DNA from: Bacillus sp. OK048
GTDB taxonomy: Bacteria > Bacillota > Bacilli > Bacillales > Cytobacillaceae
Reading direction: 5' to 3'
Assembly: GCF_900103525.1 (NCBI RefSeq)
Contig: NZ_FNHN01000008.1
Coordinates: 62,001 to 126,000 of the forward strand
Length of the DNA: 64,000 bases
Shown here: piece by piece, positions 54,022-63,953 of the stretch
Layout: every line of letters starts with the position of its first letter
Numbering within the stretch: position 1 is the first letter of the stretch
The notes under the pieces: generated by a model
The model's input: only the letters and a program-made list of their open reading frames with translations
Database searches by the model: none
What the model was told of the DNA's origin: nothing
Made by a program: the position numbers and the translations under genes

Positions 54022-54038
54022 TTTTTTCTTACTTAAAC

Positions 54039-54224
54039 TTAGGAATGGAAAAGTAATAGTTTGCCGTCTGGAGAAGTGCAGCGATGTGTTTTCTCTAATA
54101 AATTCTTTTCTGATAATAGTTTTTCTGCTATTTCTTTTGCTGCATCATCATGTTCAGCTTGAAAAGCTTCGTCAACTATTTTTTCACCATTTGTTTCAAA
54201 GGCAGTTAGTTTGTAAGTCTTCAT
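54039..54224 (-). CDS. yhzC: YhzC-like small protein
   Basis: 61-residue protein starting MKTYKLTAFETNGEK and ending THRCTSPDGKLLLFHS, as in B. subtilis YhzC; function unknown. AAGGGGGAT precedes the ATG at 54222-54224 by 5-6 nt, so an ATG 14 codons upstream is not used. It is divergent from yhaQ. Confidence 0.82.
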   Translation of the reverse strand: MKTYKLTAFETNGEKIVDEAFQAEHDDAAKEIAEKLLSEKNLLEKTHRCTSPDGKLLLFHS

Positions 54225-54338
54225 CTTATATCCCCCTTCGTGAACTAGTTCATATATAATTTTCACATAATTCTATTTATTTTAAAAGCGAAACCTTTTC
54301 GGAGGTCATACGTAGTTATTTTGAAAGGGGGAATTTGT

Positions 54339-55238
54339 ATGGTATTAAAACTTGAGCATGTAACGAAACGATTTGGCGAGTTTACAGCAGTCAAAGATTT
54401 ATCCATTGTGATACCTGAAAAAGAAATGTTTGGCTTTTTGGGTGCAAATGGCGCAGGGAAAACGACGACTTTCCGAATGATTTTAGGGCTGCTTGATTCT
54501 AGTGGTGGAAAGATTACATGGGACGACGAGCCTATCAATTACTCTACGAGTCACCTAGTGGGCTATCTTCCAGAGGAAAGAGGTCTTTACCCAAAATTAA
54601 AGGTGAAAGATCAAATTGTCTACCTTGCTAGATTACGAGGAATGTCAAAAAGTGAAGCAGTTTCTGAATTGAAATACTGGCTTGAAAGATTTAGAGTTCC
54701 TGAATATGAGAATAAAAAAGTAGAAGAACTTTCAAAGGGAAACCAACAAAAGATTCAATTTATTGCGGCAGTCATACATAAACCAAAATTATTAATTCTT
54801 GATGAGCCATTCAGTGGGCTTGACCCCGTAAATGTTGAAATGCTAAAAGATGCGGTTCTTTCCTTGAAAGAAAATGGGACCACCATTGTTTTTTCTAGTC
54901 ATCAAATGCATCATGTTGAAGAAATGTGTGAGCACCTTTGTATCATGCATAAAGGAAGTCCGGTTGTACACGGTTCTTTAAGAGAAATAAAGAAAGCCTT
55001 TGGTAAAAAGAATCTTGTTATTCATGCAGACTTTCCATTGGACTCTCTGAAAAATTATCCTGGTGTTCGGAAGGCTAGGTCAACCATGGAGGGAATTCAC
55101 CTTCAGATTGATGGAGAAGATGTTGCCGAGAAAATTCTTAAAGAAATAGTCAATAAAGGTTTCATTAGGAAATTTGCCCTAGAAGAGCCTTCTTTGAATG
55201 ATATTTTTATCGAGAAAGTAGGTGATTCCTATGAATAA
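54339..55238 (+). CDS. yhaQ: ABC transporter ATPase YhaQ (NatA-like)
   Basis: 299 residues with Walker A GANGAGKTT near 40, signature LSKGNQQK near 133 and Walker B LLILDEPFSGLDP near 152. A C-terminal DUF4162-like extension follows. It pairs with the permease YhaP. The pair resembles NatAB, a sodium exporter, but the substrate of YhaPQ is not known. The ATG at 54339 follows AAAGGGGGA. The stop overlaps yhaP by 8 nt. Confidence 0.92.
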   Translation: MVLKLEHVTKRFGEFTAVKDLSIVIPEKEMFGFLGANGAGKTTTFRMILGLLDSSGGKITWDDEPINYSTSHLVGYLPEERGLYPKLKVKDQIVYLARLRGMSKSEAVSELKYWLERFRVPEYENKKVEELSKGNQQKIQFIAAVIHKPKLLILDEPFSGLDPVNVEMLKDAVLSLKENGTTIVFSSHQMHHVEEMCEHLCIMHKGSPVVHGSLREIKKAFGKKNLVIHADFPLDSLKNYPGVRKARSTMEGIHLQIDGEDVAEKILKEIVNKGFIRKFALEEPSLNDIFIEKVGDSYE

Positions 55239-56484
55239 GTTTTGGATTATTTTATTCCATACCTATATGAATAAATTCAAGACAAAGTCATTTATCGTTA
55301 CGACATTATTAACAGTTGTAATCACATTGGCTTTAACCAATATGAATAATATCATTGAAATATTTGATGACAAAGGCGGTAAGGAGAAGGTCGCTGTATT
55401 AGATGAAACAGGCCAGCTTTTTGAACCGTTAAAAGAACAGATTAGTGTTATAAATAAAGATCTTCAGCTTACACAGTTTGATGGCTCCGAACAAGAAGCT
55501 GAAAAAGCCGTAGAAGATGGAGACTATACTGGGGTTGTGCAGTTGCGCTTTGATAATAAACAACTGCCGGAAGCTACATATAAGGCTATGAGTGTTGCTG
55601 ACTCTTCATTGTATTTAGATTTTCAGACAGCCCTGCAGCAAATAAAAACAATGTTGGCAGCTTCACAAATTAATCTAACACAGGCTCAGCTCCAGCAACT
55701 GTATGAACCGGTTTCTTTTGAAAAAATAGCTCTAGAACAGAATGCTAAAACTGAAGAGGAATTAAATCAAGCGCGAGGACTTGTTTATGTCCTGCTCTTT
55801 ATCATCTATTTTGCCGTTATTATGTATGCCAATATGATTGCAATGGAAGTGGCCACGGAAAAATCCTCCAGGGTGATGGAGATCTTGATTTCAAGTGTGT
55901 CACCAATCAAACAGATGTTTGCAAAAATACTTGGTATTGGTCTGTTAAGCTTAACACAGCTTGCAGTTTTATTATCTGTAGGTTATTTCTCGATAAAACG
56001 TAATTTGTCTTCTTTAGAGGGTGGATTTTTTGATGCTTTTGGATTTGGAAATATCCCGCTGTCAACGATTGCCTATGCAGTAATATTTTTCATTCTTGGC
56101 TATTTCCTTTATGCAACCCTTGCTGCCTTTTTGGGTTCCTTGGTCAGCAGGATTGAGGATGTTCAACAAATGATTACGCCAATGACATTACTTGTGGTAG
56201 CAGGTTTTATGATTGCGATGTTTGGTCTAAATACGCCTGATTCACCATTTATTGTCATTACATCCTATATACCATTTTTCACACCAATGATTATGTTTTT
56301 ACGTGTTGGGATGCTGACGATTCCAGTATGGGAAGCACTACTAGGAATAATTATCCTATTAGGAACAATCGCTTTCTTAGCGATCTTTGGTGCCCGTGTA
56401 TACCGAGGTGGAGTACTTATGTATGGTAAGTCAAATTCCTTTAAGGATATCAAAAAGGCATTGCAATTAACAAAAAAGGAATAA
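55231..56484 (+). CDS. yhaP: ABC-2 type permease YhaP (NatB-like)
   Basis: 417-residue membrane partner of YhaQ. One N-terminal helix (about 18-38), a ~140-residue extracytoplasmic domain and six C-terminal helices (from about residue 185) make the ABC-2/NatB layout, with ATEKSSRVMEILISSVSP as the coupling region. ATG at 55231 follows AGGTGATT inside yhaQ. A terminator and a structured repeat follow. Confidence 0.9.
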   Translation: MNKFWIILFHTYMNKFKTKSFIVTTLLTVVITLALTNMNNIIEIFDDKGGKEKVAVLDETGQLFEPLKEQISVINKDLQLTQFDGSEQEAEKAVEDGDYTGVVQLRFDNKQLPEATYKAMSVADSSLYLDFQTALQQIKTMLAASQINLTQAQLQQLYEPVSFEKIALEQNAKTEEELNQARGLVYVLLFIIYFAVIMYANMIAMEVATEKSSRVMEILISSVSPIKQMFAKILGIGLLSLTQLAVLLSVGYFSIKRNLSSLEGGFFDAFGFGNIPLSTIAYAVIFFILGYFLYATLAAFLGSLVSRIEDVQQMITPMTLLVVAGFMIAMFGLNTPDSPFIVITSYIPFFTPMIMFLRVGMLTIPVWEALLGIIILLGTIAFLAIFGARVYRGGVLMYGKSNSFKDIKKALQLTKKE

Positions 56485-56492
56485 CGGAGAAG

Positions 56493-56525
56493 GGCTTTGC
56501 TAGAAATGGCAAAGCCTTTTTCTTT
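56493..56525 (+). terminator. Terminator after yhaQP
   Basis: GGCTTTGC pairs with GCAAAGCC and is followed by TTTTTCTTTTT. Confidence 0.85.
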
Positions 56526-56540
56526 TTGAAACTTGAGAAA

Positions 56541-56662
56541 TGTCTAGCTGCAGCGCCTAGGGGCTCGGGGTCATAAGCCAATCCCTCCAGAAGGTTAAAG
56601 GGCAACCTTCTAGCCGGCTCGTCTTATGCCTGTCGCCCCTGGACAAGGCGCTTCCGCTTTTC
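56541..56662 (+). repeat. Structured REP-like repeat, copy 2
   Basis: 122 bp with the same ends as copy 1 (TGTCTAGCTGCAGCGCC and AAGGCGCTTCCGCTTTTC). The inner stem is GAAGGTT-AACCTTC (56590-56596 with 56604-56610), where copy 1 has C-G in place of T-A. The outer stem is AGGGGC-GCCCCT (56559-56564 with 56635-56640), where copy 1 has A-T in place of G-C. It lies between yhaP and yhaO. Confidence 0.87.
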
Positions 56663-56728
56663 GTTTAGAACGTGCATTCGGTTTTATGGGATGATACAAT
56701 AAAGAAAAACTCACTGAAAGGAGTTATT

Positions 56729-57946
56729 ATGAAACAGATATCATTTATACATGCCGCTGACCTGCATTTGGACAGCCCTATGGTTGGCCTAAAGCATTTG
56801 CCTGCTAACATCCTTTCGAAAGTGAGAGAGAGTACGTTCGGAGCTTTAGAAAGGCTAACAGCAGCAGCGATTGAGCGTAACGTTGATTTTGTCATAATAG
56901 CAGGGGATTTATATGATGGTGAAGACAGAAGTTTACGGGCACAATCGCGTTTCCGTAATGAAATGAAAAAGCTCTTACAACATAATATTCCTGTTTATGT
57001 TATCCATGGCAACCATGATCATTTAAATGGCTCATGGGTCCACCTCGATATGCCCGAGAATGTTCATGTTTTTGGCAGTGAACTTGAAATGAAAATATTG
57101 GAAACTAAACGAGGCGAAACCATACATTTATATGGTTTTAGTTATCTACAGCGACATGTTTTTGATAAACGAATCGATGATTATCAAAAAATTGATCCAG
57201 CTGATTTTCATATTGGCATCCTTCATGGGAATGAAGGTGGTAGTACCGACCATGATAATTACGCTCCCTTCTCAATCAAGGATCTACATGATAAACAATT
57301 TGATTATTGGGCGTTGGGGCATATCCATAAACGTACAATTTTATCTGAAAATCCTCCGATTATTTATCCAGGAAACACGCAAGGACGAAATAAGAAGGAA
57401 TTAGGGATTAAAGGATGTTACCATGTTACGTTGAATGAAATCGAAACCAAAAAGGAATTTGTAGAAACTTCTAACGTAATATGGGATGAAGTTTCTATTG
57501 ATACCGCAGAGGCACATAATTTCCAAGAAATTTTTCAAGTATGCCAACTAACAATCGAACGCTTGCGTAAAGCTGGTATGGGAACACTGCTCACCTTAAA
57601 CTTAAAAAATGTTCAATTGGATCATTCCCAAGAACAAAAACTCATAGATGCTGAACTGCTTGAATTACTTTTAGACTATGAAATAGATGAAGACTCATTT
57701 GTTTGGATCGTTGATATAAACATACAGAATAAACAGCCGCTAGATCGAAAACTTCTAATGAATGAGGCTGATTTTTATACTGAGCTTTTTGCAACAATCG
57801 ATGAATTCCAGAATCTGGAAACTGCAATAGCACCGTTATACGAACATCAAATTGGACGCAGGTATTTAGAGCGTTTAACTGTAGACGAACAGAAAGAATT
57901 AATGCAAAAAGCAGAAAAATTATTAATTGGGCTTCTGTACCAATAG
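56729..57946 (+). CDS. yhaO: SbcD-like DNA repair exonuclease YhaO
   Basis: 405-residue metallophosphoesterase. The Mre11/SbcD motifs are DLHLDS near residue 11, GDLYDGED near 59, HGNHDHLNG near 95, ILHGNEGG near 170 and ALGHIHKR near 197, all metal ligands intact. The C-terminal half would bind its partner YhaN. GAAAGGAG precedes the ATG. The partner gene starts 18 nt after the stop. It is a nuclease of double-strand-break processing type. Confidence 0.92.
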   Translation: MKQISFIHAADLHLDSPMVGLKHLPANILSKVRESTFGALERLTAAAIERNVDFVIIAGDLYDGEDRSLRAQSRFRNEMKKLLQHNIPVYVIHGNHDHLNGSWVHLDMPENVHVFGSELEMKILETKRGETIHLYGFSYLQRHVFDKRIDDYQKIDPADFHIGILHGNEGGSTDHDNYAPFSIKDLHDKQFDYWALGHIHKRTILSENPPIIYPGNTQGRNKKELGIKGCYHVTLNEIETKKEFVETSNVIWDEVSIDTAEAHNFQEIFQVCQLTIERLRKAGMGTLLTLNLKNVQLDHSQEQKLIDAELLELLLDYEIDEDSFVWIVDINIQNKQPLDRKLLMNEADFYTELFATIDEFQNLETAIAPLYEHQIGRRYLERLTVDEQKELMQKAEKLLIGLLYQ

Positions 57947-57964
57947 GAGAAGGGAGATGATTGG

Positions 57965-60900
57965 TTGAAAATCCAAGAGATACACATATATGGCTTTGGT
58001 CATTTAAATAATGTTGTTATAAAGGATTTATCTGATTTTCAAGCGTTTTATGGCGAAAATGAAGCAGGAAAATCAACAATAATGGCGTTTATTCATGGCA
58101 TATTATTTGGGTTCCCAACAAAGCAATCATCGGAATTGCGTTATGAGCCCAAAAATGGTTCCAATTATGGCGGTAAGCTAAGAATACTTTTTGAACAGTA
58201 TGGACTTGTAACGATTGAAAGGGTTAGAGGAAAGGCTGCTGGCGATGTTACCGTTTCGTTAGAGGATGGGACGATAGGTGATGACGCACTGCTTAAACAA
58301 CTGCTCGGAAATATGGAAAAAGGATTATTCCAAGCCATTTTTTCATTTAATTTACATGGACTGCAAAACATCCACCAAATGAAGGGCGAAGATCTTGGCA
58401 AGTTTTTATTTTCTACTGGAACACTCGGAACGGAAACGTTAGCGAAGACCGAGGTAGAACTCCAGAAGGAATTAGAGGCCCGTTTTAAACCTAGCGGCAA
58501 GAAGCCAGTGGTAAATGAAAAACTAAAAGTCATTCACGAGCTTAGCAATGATCTGAAAAAAGCAGCAGCCAAAAATCAGGAATACGAACAATTAAATTTA
58601 GAAAAAGACAGAATCAATAATGAAATAAAGTATATAAATAATTCGCTGGACGAGGTAAAAGGGGAAGTGGAAAAATTAATTGAATGGCAGAAAATCCATG
58701 TACTTGTTAAAGAGGAGAGGTGGATAAGAACTGAAATCAAGTCATTAAGTGAGAGTCCATTTCCGGCTAGCGGAATTGAGCGATTAGAAAAGTTAAATCA
58801 ACTAATCTATCCATACAATGCTCAGATTTCAAGTTTAATGGAAAGAATCACTCAATTAAAAAAGGAAATAGCCTTGATACAACTGGAAAAAGAAATTCTT
58901 GATCATGAGGCCCAGCTTCTTGCCGCTATCAACCAGATTCCGATATTTGAACAGTTAACTTTAGAGAAACACCAATGCGAACTGAAAGTAGTAGATTTAG
59001 AAGAAAAAATATCTACCATAAAAGAGAGACTGCACTTACCTTTGAAGGAAGAAGAAGTCTTAACCATCAATACGAATATTTATATGAAAAATCAAGTGGA
59101 ACAGGTATCCCGGAAAAAGCAAAAGCTTTTTGAAGTAAAACAGGAGCTTGATGATCAATTTCATGAGGAAAAAAATACGCTTGAGGAGCTAGAAGGAAAG
59201 ATTCGTTTTGCAAAAACTCAAGTGATTCCTCCGCAAGAAAGAGCTAAACTTGAAAAGTTAGTCCTAGATGAGGGTGAAAAAAGTAAAGTCGAATTTGAAT
59301 TAAAGTCAGTTCAAGACAAAATCGAGTATTTTCAACATTCAGATGAGCAGGATAAAAAAACATTTGCTAAGCTTAATAGGCAAAAACAAATGCAATTTCT
59401 GACAATTGGAGCTATATTGCTGGTTTTATCTTTGTATGGACTGATTACCCAGCAATGGCTACTAATCGTTATTGGTGTTTTAGGCAGCATTTTAATTGGA
59501 GTCTTTCTTAGCAAAAACGTTCAGAATAAAAATGAATCCAAAATTAATCATGCACTAATTCAGTTGAAAGAAAGAGAAAAAAAGCTAATTCAACAACTTG
59601 AAACAAATAAAAATGGCAATGTTCCAGCTATACAGGAAAAATTAAATCAAGATAATCGTCGGCGAGAGCAGGTGCAATTTTTACAAATAAAGCTCGAACA
59701 ACAGCAGACCCAATATGAAAAAGTATTGAGGAAATATGAAGAATATGAAAGCGAAGCATTAGAAAATAAGGAACAGTTAATAAAACTGAGCAGTGAGCTA
59801 AACATCCCCATTTACATTGCTAACTCTTTTTTCCTAGAAGCATTTCAGCTAATTGAACAATTTAAGCTAGTAGGAAGAGAAAAGAAACAGTTACTGGAAA
59901 GGATAGAAAACATTAAACTTGAACAAGCGAATATTTCAGAAAGACTTACTGCTTACTCAAAACAATATCTAGTAGAACAAGGGACTGATTTGTCACAAAC
60001 GGCTTATTTGTTGAGGAACAAACTAAAAGAGGAACAAGGAAAGTTAATTAAGAGTCATGAAAAACAAGGAAAGCTAGAGGATCTAGAAGCAGACTTTAAT
60101 CAAATTAAACAGGAACAAGTACATTTAATTTCGGAAAGGACAAAGCTCTTAGACGAAGCCAACGTAGAAGATGAAGAGGAGTTTTATCAGCTTGGTAAAA
60201 AAGTTGAAAAGAAGATTAAGCTAATCGAAAGGCTTGCAGATATAAATAAACAGCTACACTATTCTTTCCTAACGGAAATGGAGCAGGAAAGGTTGTTACA
60301 AAATCATAATGTAGATGAACAAGTAAGCTACTATCATGATGAGATAGAAACTTTATCGTCAAGACTCATTGAAATACAAGAGAAACAAGCCGCCAACAAC
60401 TACCAGATTCAGATTCTTGAAGACGGAGGATCATACTCAGAGAAACTTCACTACTTTAAACAGAAAAAGTTTGAGTTAGAAGAAGCTGCCAAAGAATGGT
60501 CAGTTTATTGTTTAGCGCAGAACATTTTATCACAAACGGTTGAGAAGTATAAAACCGTTCATCTGCCAAGAATGCTGGCAAAGGCGGACGAATACTTATA
60601 CTTTCTTACAGAGAAGAAATATCAGCGGATACATCTGCAAAAGTCAGGCAACGGGTTTCTTATTGAAAGAAGTGACCATACTTTATTTGAAGCAAATGAA
60701 TTAAGCCAAGCTACTACTGAGCAAGTATACGTTTCGATTAGATTGGCGCTTGCGACTACACTTTATGAAAAGTACCGCTTCCCGATTATAATAGATGATA
60801 GCTTCGTGAACTTTGACGCTAACCGTACCAAAAAGGTGATCGAGCTGTTACAAACGCTAACAAATAATCAAATCTTATTTTTTACCTGTCACACACATTT

Positions 60901-60967
60901 ACTTCCATATTTTCAACGAGAAAATGTTCAACATCTTCATAAAAGTAATGTCGAAGTAATTTCATAG
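57965..60967 (+). CDS. yhaN: SMC-like ATPase YhaN with a central membrane hairpin
   Basis: 1000-residue Rad50/SbcC-like partner of YhaO. The N-terminal P-loop is GENEAGKST near residue 31; long coiled coils run from ~190 to ~880, and the C-terminal lobe has Walker [12 protein letters not shown] near 942. Two helices at residues ~477-517 ([17 protein letters not shown] and [17 protein letters not shown]) sit at the apex, where Rad50 has its zinc hook, so the arms probably attach to the membrane. Start TTG at 57965 with GGAG upstream. Confidence 0.92.
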   Translation: MKIQEIHIYGFGHLNNVVIKDLSDFQAFYGENEAGKSTIMAFIHGILFGFPTKQSSELRYEPKNGSNYGGKLRILFEQYGLVTIERVRGKAAGDVTVSLEDGTIGDDALLKQLLGNMEKGLFQAIFSFNLHGLQNIHQMKGEDLGKFLFSTGTLGTETLAKTEVELQKELEARFKPSGKKPVVNEKLKVIHELSNDLKKAAAKNQEYEQLNLEKDRINNEIKYINNSLDEVKGEVEKLIEWQKIHVLVKEERWIRTEIKSLSESPFPASGIERLEKLNQLIYPYNAQISSLMERITQLKKEIALIQLEKEILDHEAQLLAAINQIPIFEQLTLEKHQCELKVVDLEEKISTIKERLHLPLKEEEVLTINTNIYMKNQVEQVSRKKQKLFEVKQELDDQFHEEKNTLEELEGKIRFAKTQVIPPQERAKLEKLVLDEGEKSKVEFELKSVQDKIEYFQHSDEQDKKTFAKLNRQKQMQFLTIGAILLVLSLYGLITQQWLLIVIGVLGSILIGVFLSKNVQNKNESKINHALIQLKEREKKLIQQLETNKNGNVPAIQEKLNQDNRRREQVQFLQIKLEQQQTQYEKVLRKYEEYESEALENKEQLIKLSSELNIPIYIANSFFLEAFQLIEQFKLVGREKKQLLERIENIKLEQANISERLTAYSKQYLVEQGTDLSQTAYLLRNKLKEEQGKLIKSHEKQGKLEDLEADFNQIKQEQVHLISERTKLLDEANVEDEEEFYQLGKKVEKKIKLIERLADINKQLHYSFLTEMEQERLLQNHNVDEQVSYYHDEIETLSSRLIEIQEKQAANNYQIQILEDGGSYSEKLHYFKQKKFELEEAAKEWSVYCLAQNILSQTVEKYKTVHLPRMLAKADEYLYFLTEKKYQRIHLQKSGNGFLIERSDHTLFEANELSQATTEQVYVSIRLALATTLYEKYRFPIIIDDSFVNFDANRTKKVIELLQTLTNNQILFFTCHTHLLPYFQRENVQHLHKSNVEVIS

Positions 60968-61005
60968 ACAATGGTATACTTTTACTATCGGAAGGGGAGA
61001 GAGAA

Positions 61006-61950
61006 ATGACCAAAGGTATTTTAGATTATGATTTTGGAGTACAGGTTGATTTGTATTTACTTATTAAGAGTGCCACAAAAGGGATTGCTAGTAATGGAAA
61101 GCCATTCTTAACGCTTATCCTTCAAGATCAAAGTGGTGACATTGAAGCAAAGCTCTGGGACGCCAATGAAGAGGATGAAAAGAATTATACCGCTCAAAAA
61201 ATCGTAAAAATTATCGGGGATATTCATAACTATCGTGGTAAAAGCCAGTTGAAGATTCGACAGATAAGAAGAACTGGACCAAATGACGCCGTGAAATTGG
61301 AGGATTTTCTAGAGACGGCACCAGTGAGTCAAGAAGACATGAATAGCAAACTGACACAGTATATATTTGATATGAAGAACCCAAGCATTCAAAGAATTAC
61401 TCGTCATTTATTGAAAAAACACCAGAAGGCTTTCTTGGAGTATCCGGCAGCAACGAAAAATCATCATGAGTTTGTGTCAGGTTTAGTCTACCACGTAGTC
61501 AGTATGCTTGATCTAGCCAAATCTATTGCCACACTTTATCCTAGTCTTGATAAGGACTTACTATATGCAGGTGTGATTTTGCATGATATGGGAAAAGTGG
61601 TGGAATTATCGGGTCCAATTTCGACCGTTTATACGGTTGAAGGAAATTTACTTGGCCACATTACGATTATGGTAAATGAAATAGGCAAAGCTGCTGAAGA
61701 ACTCGGGATATCTGGTGAAGAGGTGTTAATTCTTCAGCACCTTGTTTTAAGTCACCATGGCAAAGCAGAGTGGGGCAGTCCCAAGCCGCCGCTTATAAAA
61801 GAAGCCGAAATTCTCCATTACATCGACAATCTTGATGCAAAAATGAACATGCTTGATCGTGCCTTAGAAAGAGTGAAACCTGGAGAATTCACAGAACGGG
61901 TATATGCTTTAGATAACCGCTCGTTCTATAAACCAATATTTCAAAAATAA
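61006..61950 (+). CDS. yhaM: 3'-5' exoribonuclease YhaM
   Basis: 314 residues: an N-terminal OB fold (to about residue 100) and a C-terminal HD domain with [16 protein letters not shown] near 155, VILHDMGK near 191 and [12 protein letters not shown] near 247. YhaM degrades RNA, and also single-stranded DNA, from the 3' end. GGAAGGGGAG precedes the ATG, 38 nt after yhaN, so it is likely in the same operon as yhaO-yhaN. Confidence 0.95.
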   Translation: MTKGILDYDFGVQVDLYLLIKSATKGIASNGKPFLTLILQDQSGDIEAKLWDANEEDEKNYTAQKIVKIIGDIHNYRGKSQLKIRQIRRTGPNDAVKLEDFLETAPVSQEDMNSKLTQYIFDMKNPSIQRITRHLLKKHQKAFLEYPAATKNHHEFVSGLVYHVVSMLDLAKSIATLYPSLDKDLLYAGVILHDMGKVVELSGPISTVYTVEGNLLGHITIMVNEIGKAAEELGISGEEVLILQHLVLSHHGKAEWGSPKPPLIKEAEILHYIDNLDAKMNMLDRALERVKPGEFTERVYALDNRSFYKPIFQK

Positions 61951-61973
61951 AATAACCCAGCTGGGTTATTTTA
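61947..61973 (+). terminator. Terminator after yhaM
   Basis: A perfect palindrome AATAACCCAGCTGGGTTATT begins at the stop codon, followed by TTATTTTG. Confidence 0.75.
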
Positions 61974-62037
61974 TTTTGTTCACTCGAATATGTTGTATAA
62001 AAAAGTGGACAACCACTAAAGAGGAGAGTAAACATAA

Positions 62038-62214
62038 ATGACGATTCCTATTTGGGTCTATGCAGTTGTGGTTGGTATTGTTATTAGTGCCTTAATGGCA
62101 ATCAAAACAGGCAGAGAAGAACGTTTACTAGAGATGGAGAATATTGAAAAAGAGGGAGAAATTTATTTAACACGCCTCGAGGAAGAAAAAGAACGAAGAA
62201 CTACAGCGGAATAA
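62038..62214 (+). CDS. yhaL: Sporulation protein YhaL
   Basis: 58-residue protein with one N-terminal helix (residues ~4-22) and a highly charged tail (ENIEKEGEIYLTRLEEEKERR). Position after yhaM and the conserved EKEGxIY segment identify YhaL, expressed in the mother cell in B. subtilis; function unknown. GAGGAG precedes the ATG by 10 nt. A bidirectional terminator with prsA follows. Confidence 0.85.
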   Translation: MTIPIWVYAVVVGIVISALMAIKTGREERLLEMENIEKEGEIYLTRLEEEKERRTTAE

Positions 62215-62253
62215 AAAAACAGAAGGGACTCCATGAGTCTCTTCTGTTTTTAT
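62215..62253. terminator. Bidirectional terminator between yhaL and prsA
   Basis: ACAGAAGGGACTC pairs with GAGTCTCTTCTGT (one wobble), with A- and T-tracts on the two sides. Confidence 0.85.
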
Positions 62254-62268
62254 TCTTATTTCAATTTC

Positions 62269-63117
62269 TTAATGTGCCGTAGTTGCTTGTGGATCAAGCG
62301 CGTTTTTTAAGTCTTTATCACTTATTTTAACTTTTGCATCCTTAATTTCTTTTTGCATAACGTTGTTCATTTTCTCAGTTGTTAATAATTCTCTTTTCAA
62401 CTGATCTTTCATTTTTTCATAAGATTCCTTCTCTTTTTGCTCGGTTACTTGAATAATATGATATCCAAATGAAGACTTAACTGGTGCACTAATCTCATTT
62501 ACTTTAAGCGCAAGAGCTGCTTTTAAAAAGGCAGGATCCATCTGCGCTGTAGCATCAAACCAGCCTAGGTCACCACCGCTTGCTTTTGCTGCTTCATCTG
62601 TAGAGTAAGTATTGCTTACATCTTCAAATTTTTCTCCAGCATCGAGCTTTTGCTTCACTTCTAGTGCGGTCTTTTCATCAGCAACAAGAATATGACGAGC
62701 TTTGATTTCAGGCTTATAGTTTTCATAAGCTTCCTTTAATTCTTTATCTGTAATACTTTTCAATCCAGCTTTTTCTTGCATCATACCTAGTTTCATTGTC
62801 TCTTTAAAGTCTTCTTCATTCGCATAACCATATTGCAAAAGGGCAGCTTCAAAGTTTTCACCTAGTTGTTTTTTTAATTCAGCAACTTTGTCATCCAATT
62901 CTTTATCAGTAACTTTATACTTCTCGGAAAGGACTTTTTCATAAACAAGCTGTTGTAGTGCTTGTGCACCAACCTTTTCCTTCATTGCTTCATATAGTTC
63001 ATCCTGTGTAATATCTCCTGCCGTACTTTCAGCCACAGTTGAACCGCCGCTCTGATTACACGCGCTTAAGGCAATAACCCCGCCAGCTAATGTGAGGGCT
63101 AACATCCATTTTTTCAT
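62269..63117 (-). CDS. prsA: Extracellular foldase lipoprotein PrsA
   Basis: 282-residue parvulin-type peptidyl-prolyl isomerase that helps secreted proteins fold outside the membrane. A type II signal peptide with lipobox LSAC makes Cys20 the lipidated residue. The PpiC domain runs from KARHILVADEKTA near 135 to FGYHIIQVTEQKE near 225, with GGDLGWFD. The N- and C-terminal helices form the foldase cradle. GGAGAGG precedes the ATG. Monocistronic. Confidence 0.97.
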   Translation of the reverse strand: MKKWMLALTLAGGVIALSACNQSGGSTVAESTAGDITQDELYEAMKEKVGAQALQQLVYEKVLSEKYKVTDKELDDKVAELKKQLGENFEAALLQYGYANEEDFKETMKLGMMQEKAGLKSITDKELKEAYENYKPEIKARHILVADEKTALEVKQKLDAGEKFEDVSNTYSTDEAAKASGGDLGWFDATAQMDPAFLKAALALKVNEISAPVKSSFGYHIIQVTEQKEKESYEKMKDQLKRELLTTEKMNNVMQKEIKDAKVKISDKDLKNALDPQATTAH

Positions 63118-63445
63118 GAGGAACCTCTCCTAAACAGTAAATTCTTGTGGGCTTTTGTCCACAAAGTATACTATAACATAAATGGTAACCACTGCAAAAA
63201 ATTTCTGAGTATTTGTTTATTAAATTATGGGCATTTACCTAATGCGATTTCAGAATTTGTACATACGATAACATGTAAGAAAAAGTAAACCTATTCAACT
63301 ACTGCCTTTCGGCTTTGCACCAGGTGTATGGGTAAATGCCCAAAGGAAAAAGTGGACTTTTTCCTTAGAAAATAAGCAAAGCGCCTAGTCGAAATGAATA
63401 CAGCTTGAATAGTATATCGTAGAAAATAATAAAGGAGGTATTACG
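63118..63445. other. Intergenic region prsA/YjcZ with a 113-bp inverted-repeat-bounded segment
   Basis: GGGCATTTACC (63229-63239) and its exact inverse GGTAAATGCCC (63331-63341) bound 113 bp without a gene. Directly after, AAGGAAAAAGT (63343-63353) and ACTTTTTCCTT (63356-63366) are inverse with a 2-nt centre. The prsA and YjcZ promoters must also lie here but I cannot assign them. Confidence 0.4.
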
Positions 63446-63541
63446 ATGAGTGGTGGACACGGATTCGGAGCAGGCTTTGCATTGATTGTAGTCCTATTCA
63501 TTCTATTGATTATTGTTGGAGCATCTTGGATTTGTTGTTAA
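63446..63541 (+). CDS. YjcZ-family sporulation peptide, copy 1
   Basis: 31-residue peptide with Gly-rich N-terminus (MSGGHGFGAG) and one helix (FALIVVLFILLIIVGASW) ending in ICC. This is the YjcZ-type sporulation protein pattern. AAGGAGG precedes the ATG by 7 nt. Probably spore-associated; function unknown. Confidence 0.88.
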   Translation: MSGGHGFGAGFALIVVLFILLIIVGASWICC

Positions 63542-63599
63542 TGGAAAATATAAAATGATGCAGACAACAGCTTTACCATTTCAGGAAGGGGAGAATTGT

Positions 63600-63692
63600 G
63601 TGTCTGGAACGACTGGTTTCCATGGTGGAGGATTCGCGTTAATTGTAGTCCTTTTCATCTTGCTAATAATTATTGGTGCTTCTTGGTTATAA
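63600..63692 (+). CDS. YjcZ-family sporulation peptide, copy 2
   Basis: 30-residue paralogue of the previous peptide: a Gly/Thr-rich N-terminus (SGTTGFHGGG) and the same helix (FALIVVLFILLIIIGASW), but lacking the Cys pair. GTG start at 63600 with AAGGGGAG upstream. It lies 58 nt after copy 1, likely on the same transcript. Confidence 0.85.
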   Translation: MSGTTGFHGGGFALIVVLFILLIIIGASWL

Positions 63693-63709
63693 CCTGAAAA
63701 CAAATTTAA

Positions 63710-63741
63710 AAGCGATGAGACATTCTCATCGCTTCTATTTT
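63710..63741 (+). terminator. Terminator after the YjcZ pair
   Basis: AAGCGATGAGA pairs with TCTCATCGCTT across a 3-nt loop, then CTATTTTT. Confidence 0.85.
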
Positions 63742-63770
63742 TGTACGTGACAAATTACATGAAGCTAAAC

Positions 63771-63953
63771 CTATGTATACAAGTTTTCTACATAGGAAGA
63801 AATCAGTAAAATTGTGACAAGTACATTAATTGTGCGAAATACCTTATGCTGACGATCTTCTGGAATATCCTTTTGAATACAAAGGGAATTGGTCATTTTG
63901 TTTACATAAAACAAAATAAAGATGGCGAAAACAATGAAAAAGATGGAGATCAT
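63771..63953 (-). CDS. Small two-helix membrane protein, unknown
   Basis: 60 residues with helices at about 3-18 (SIFFIVFAIFILFYV) and 41-54 (TINVLVTILLISSYV) around a charged loop with IPEDRQHKVFR. GGGAGGG stands 8 nt before the ATG at 63951-63953; the TTG just upstream is also possible. I do not recognise the family. Confidence 0.6.
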   Translation of the reverse strand: MISIFFIVFAIFILFYVNKMTNSLCIQKDIPEDRQHKVFRTINVLVTILLISSYVENLYT

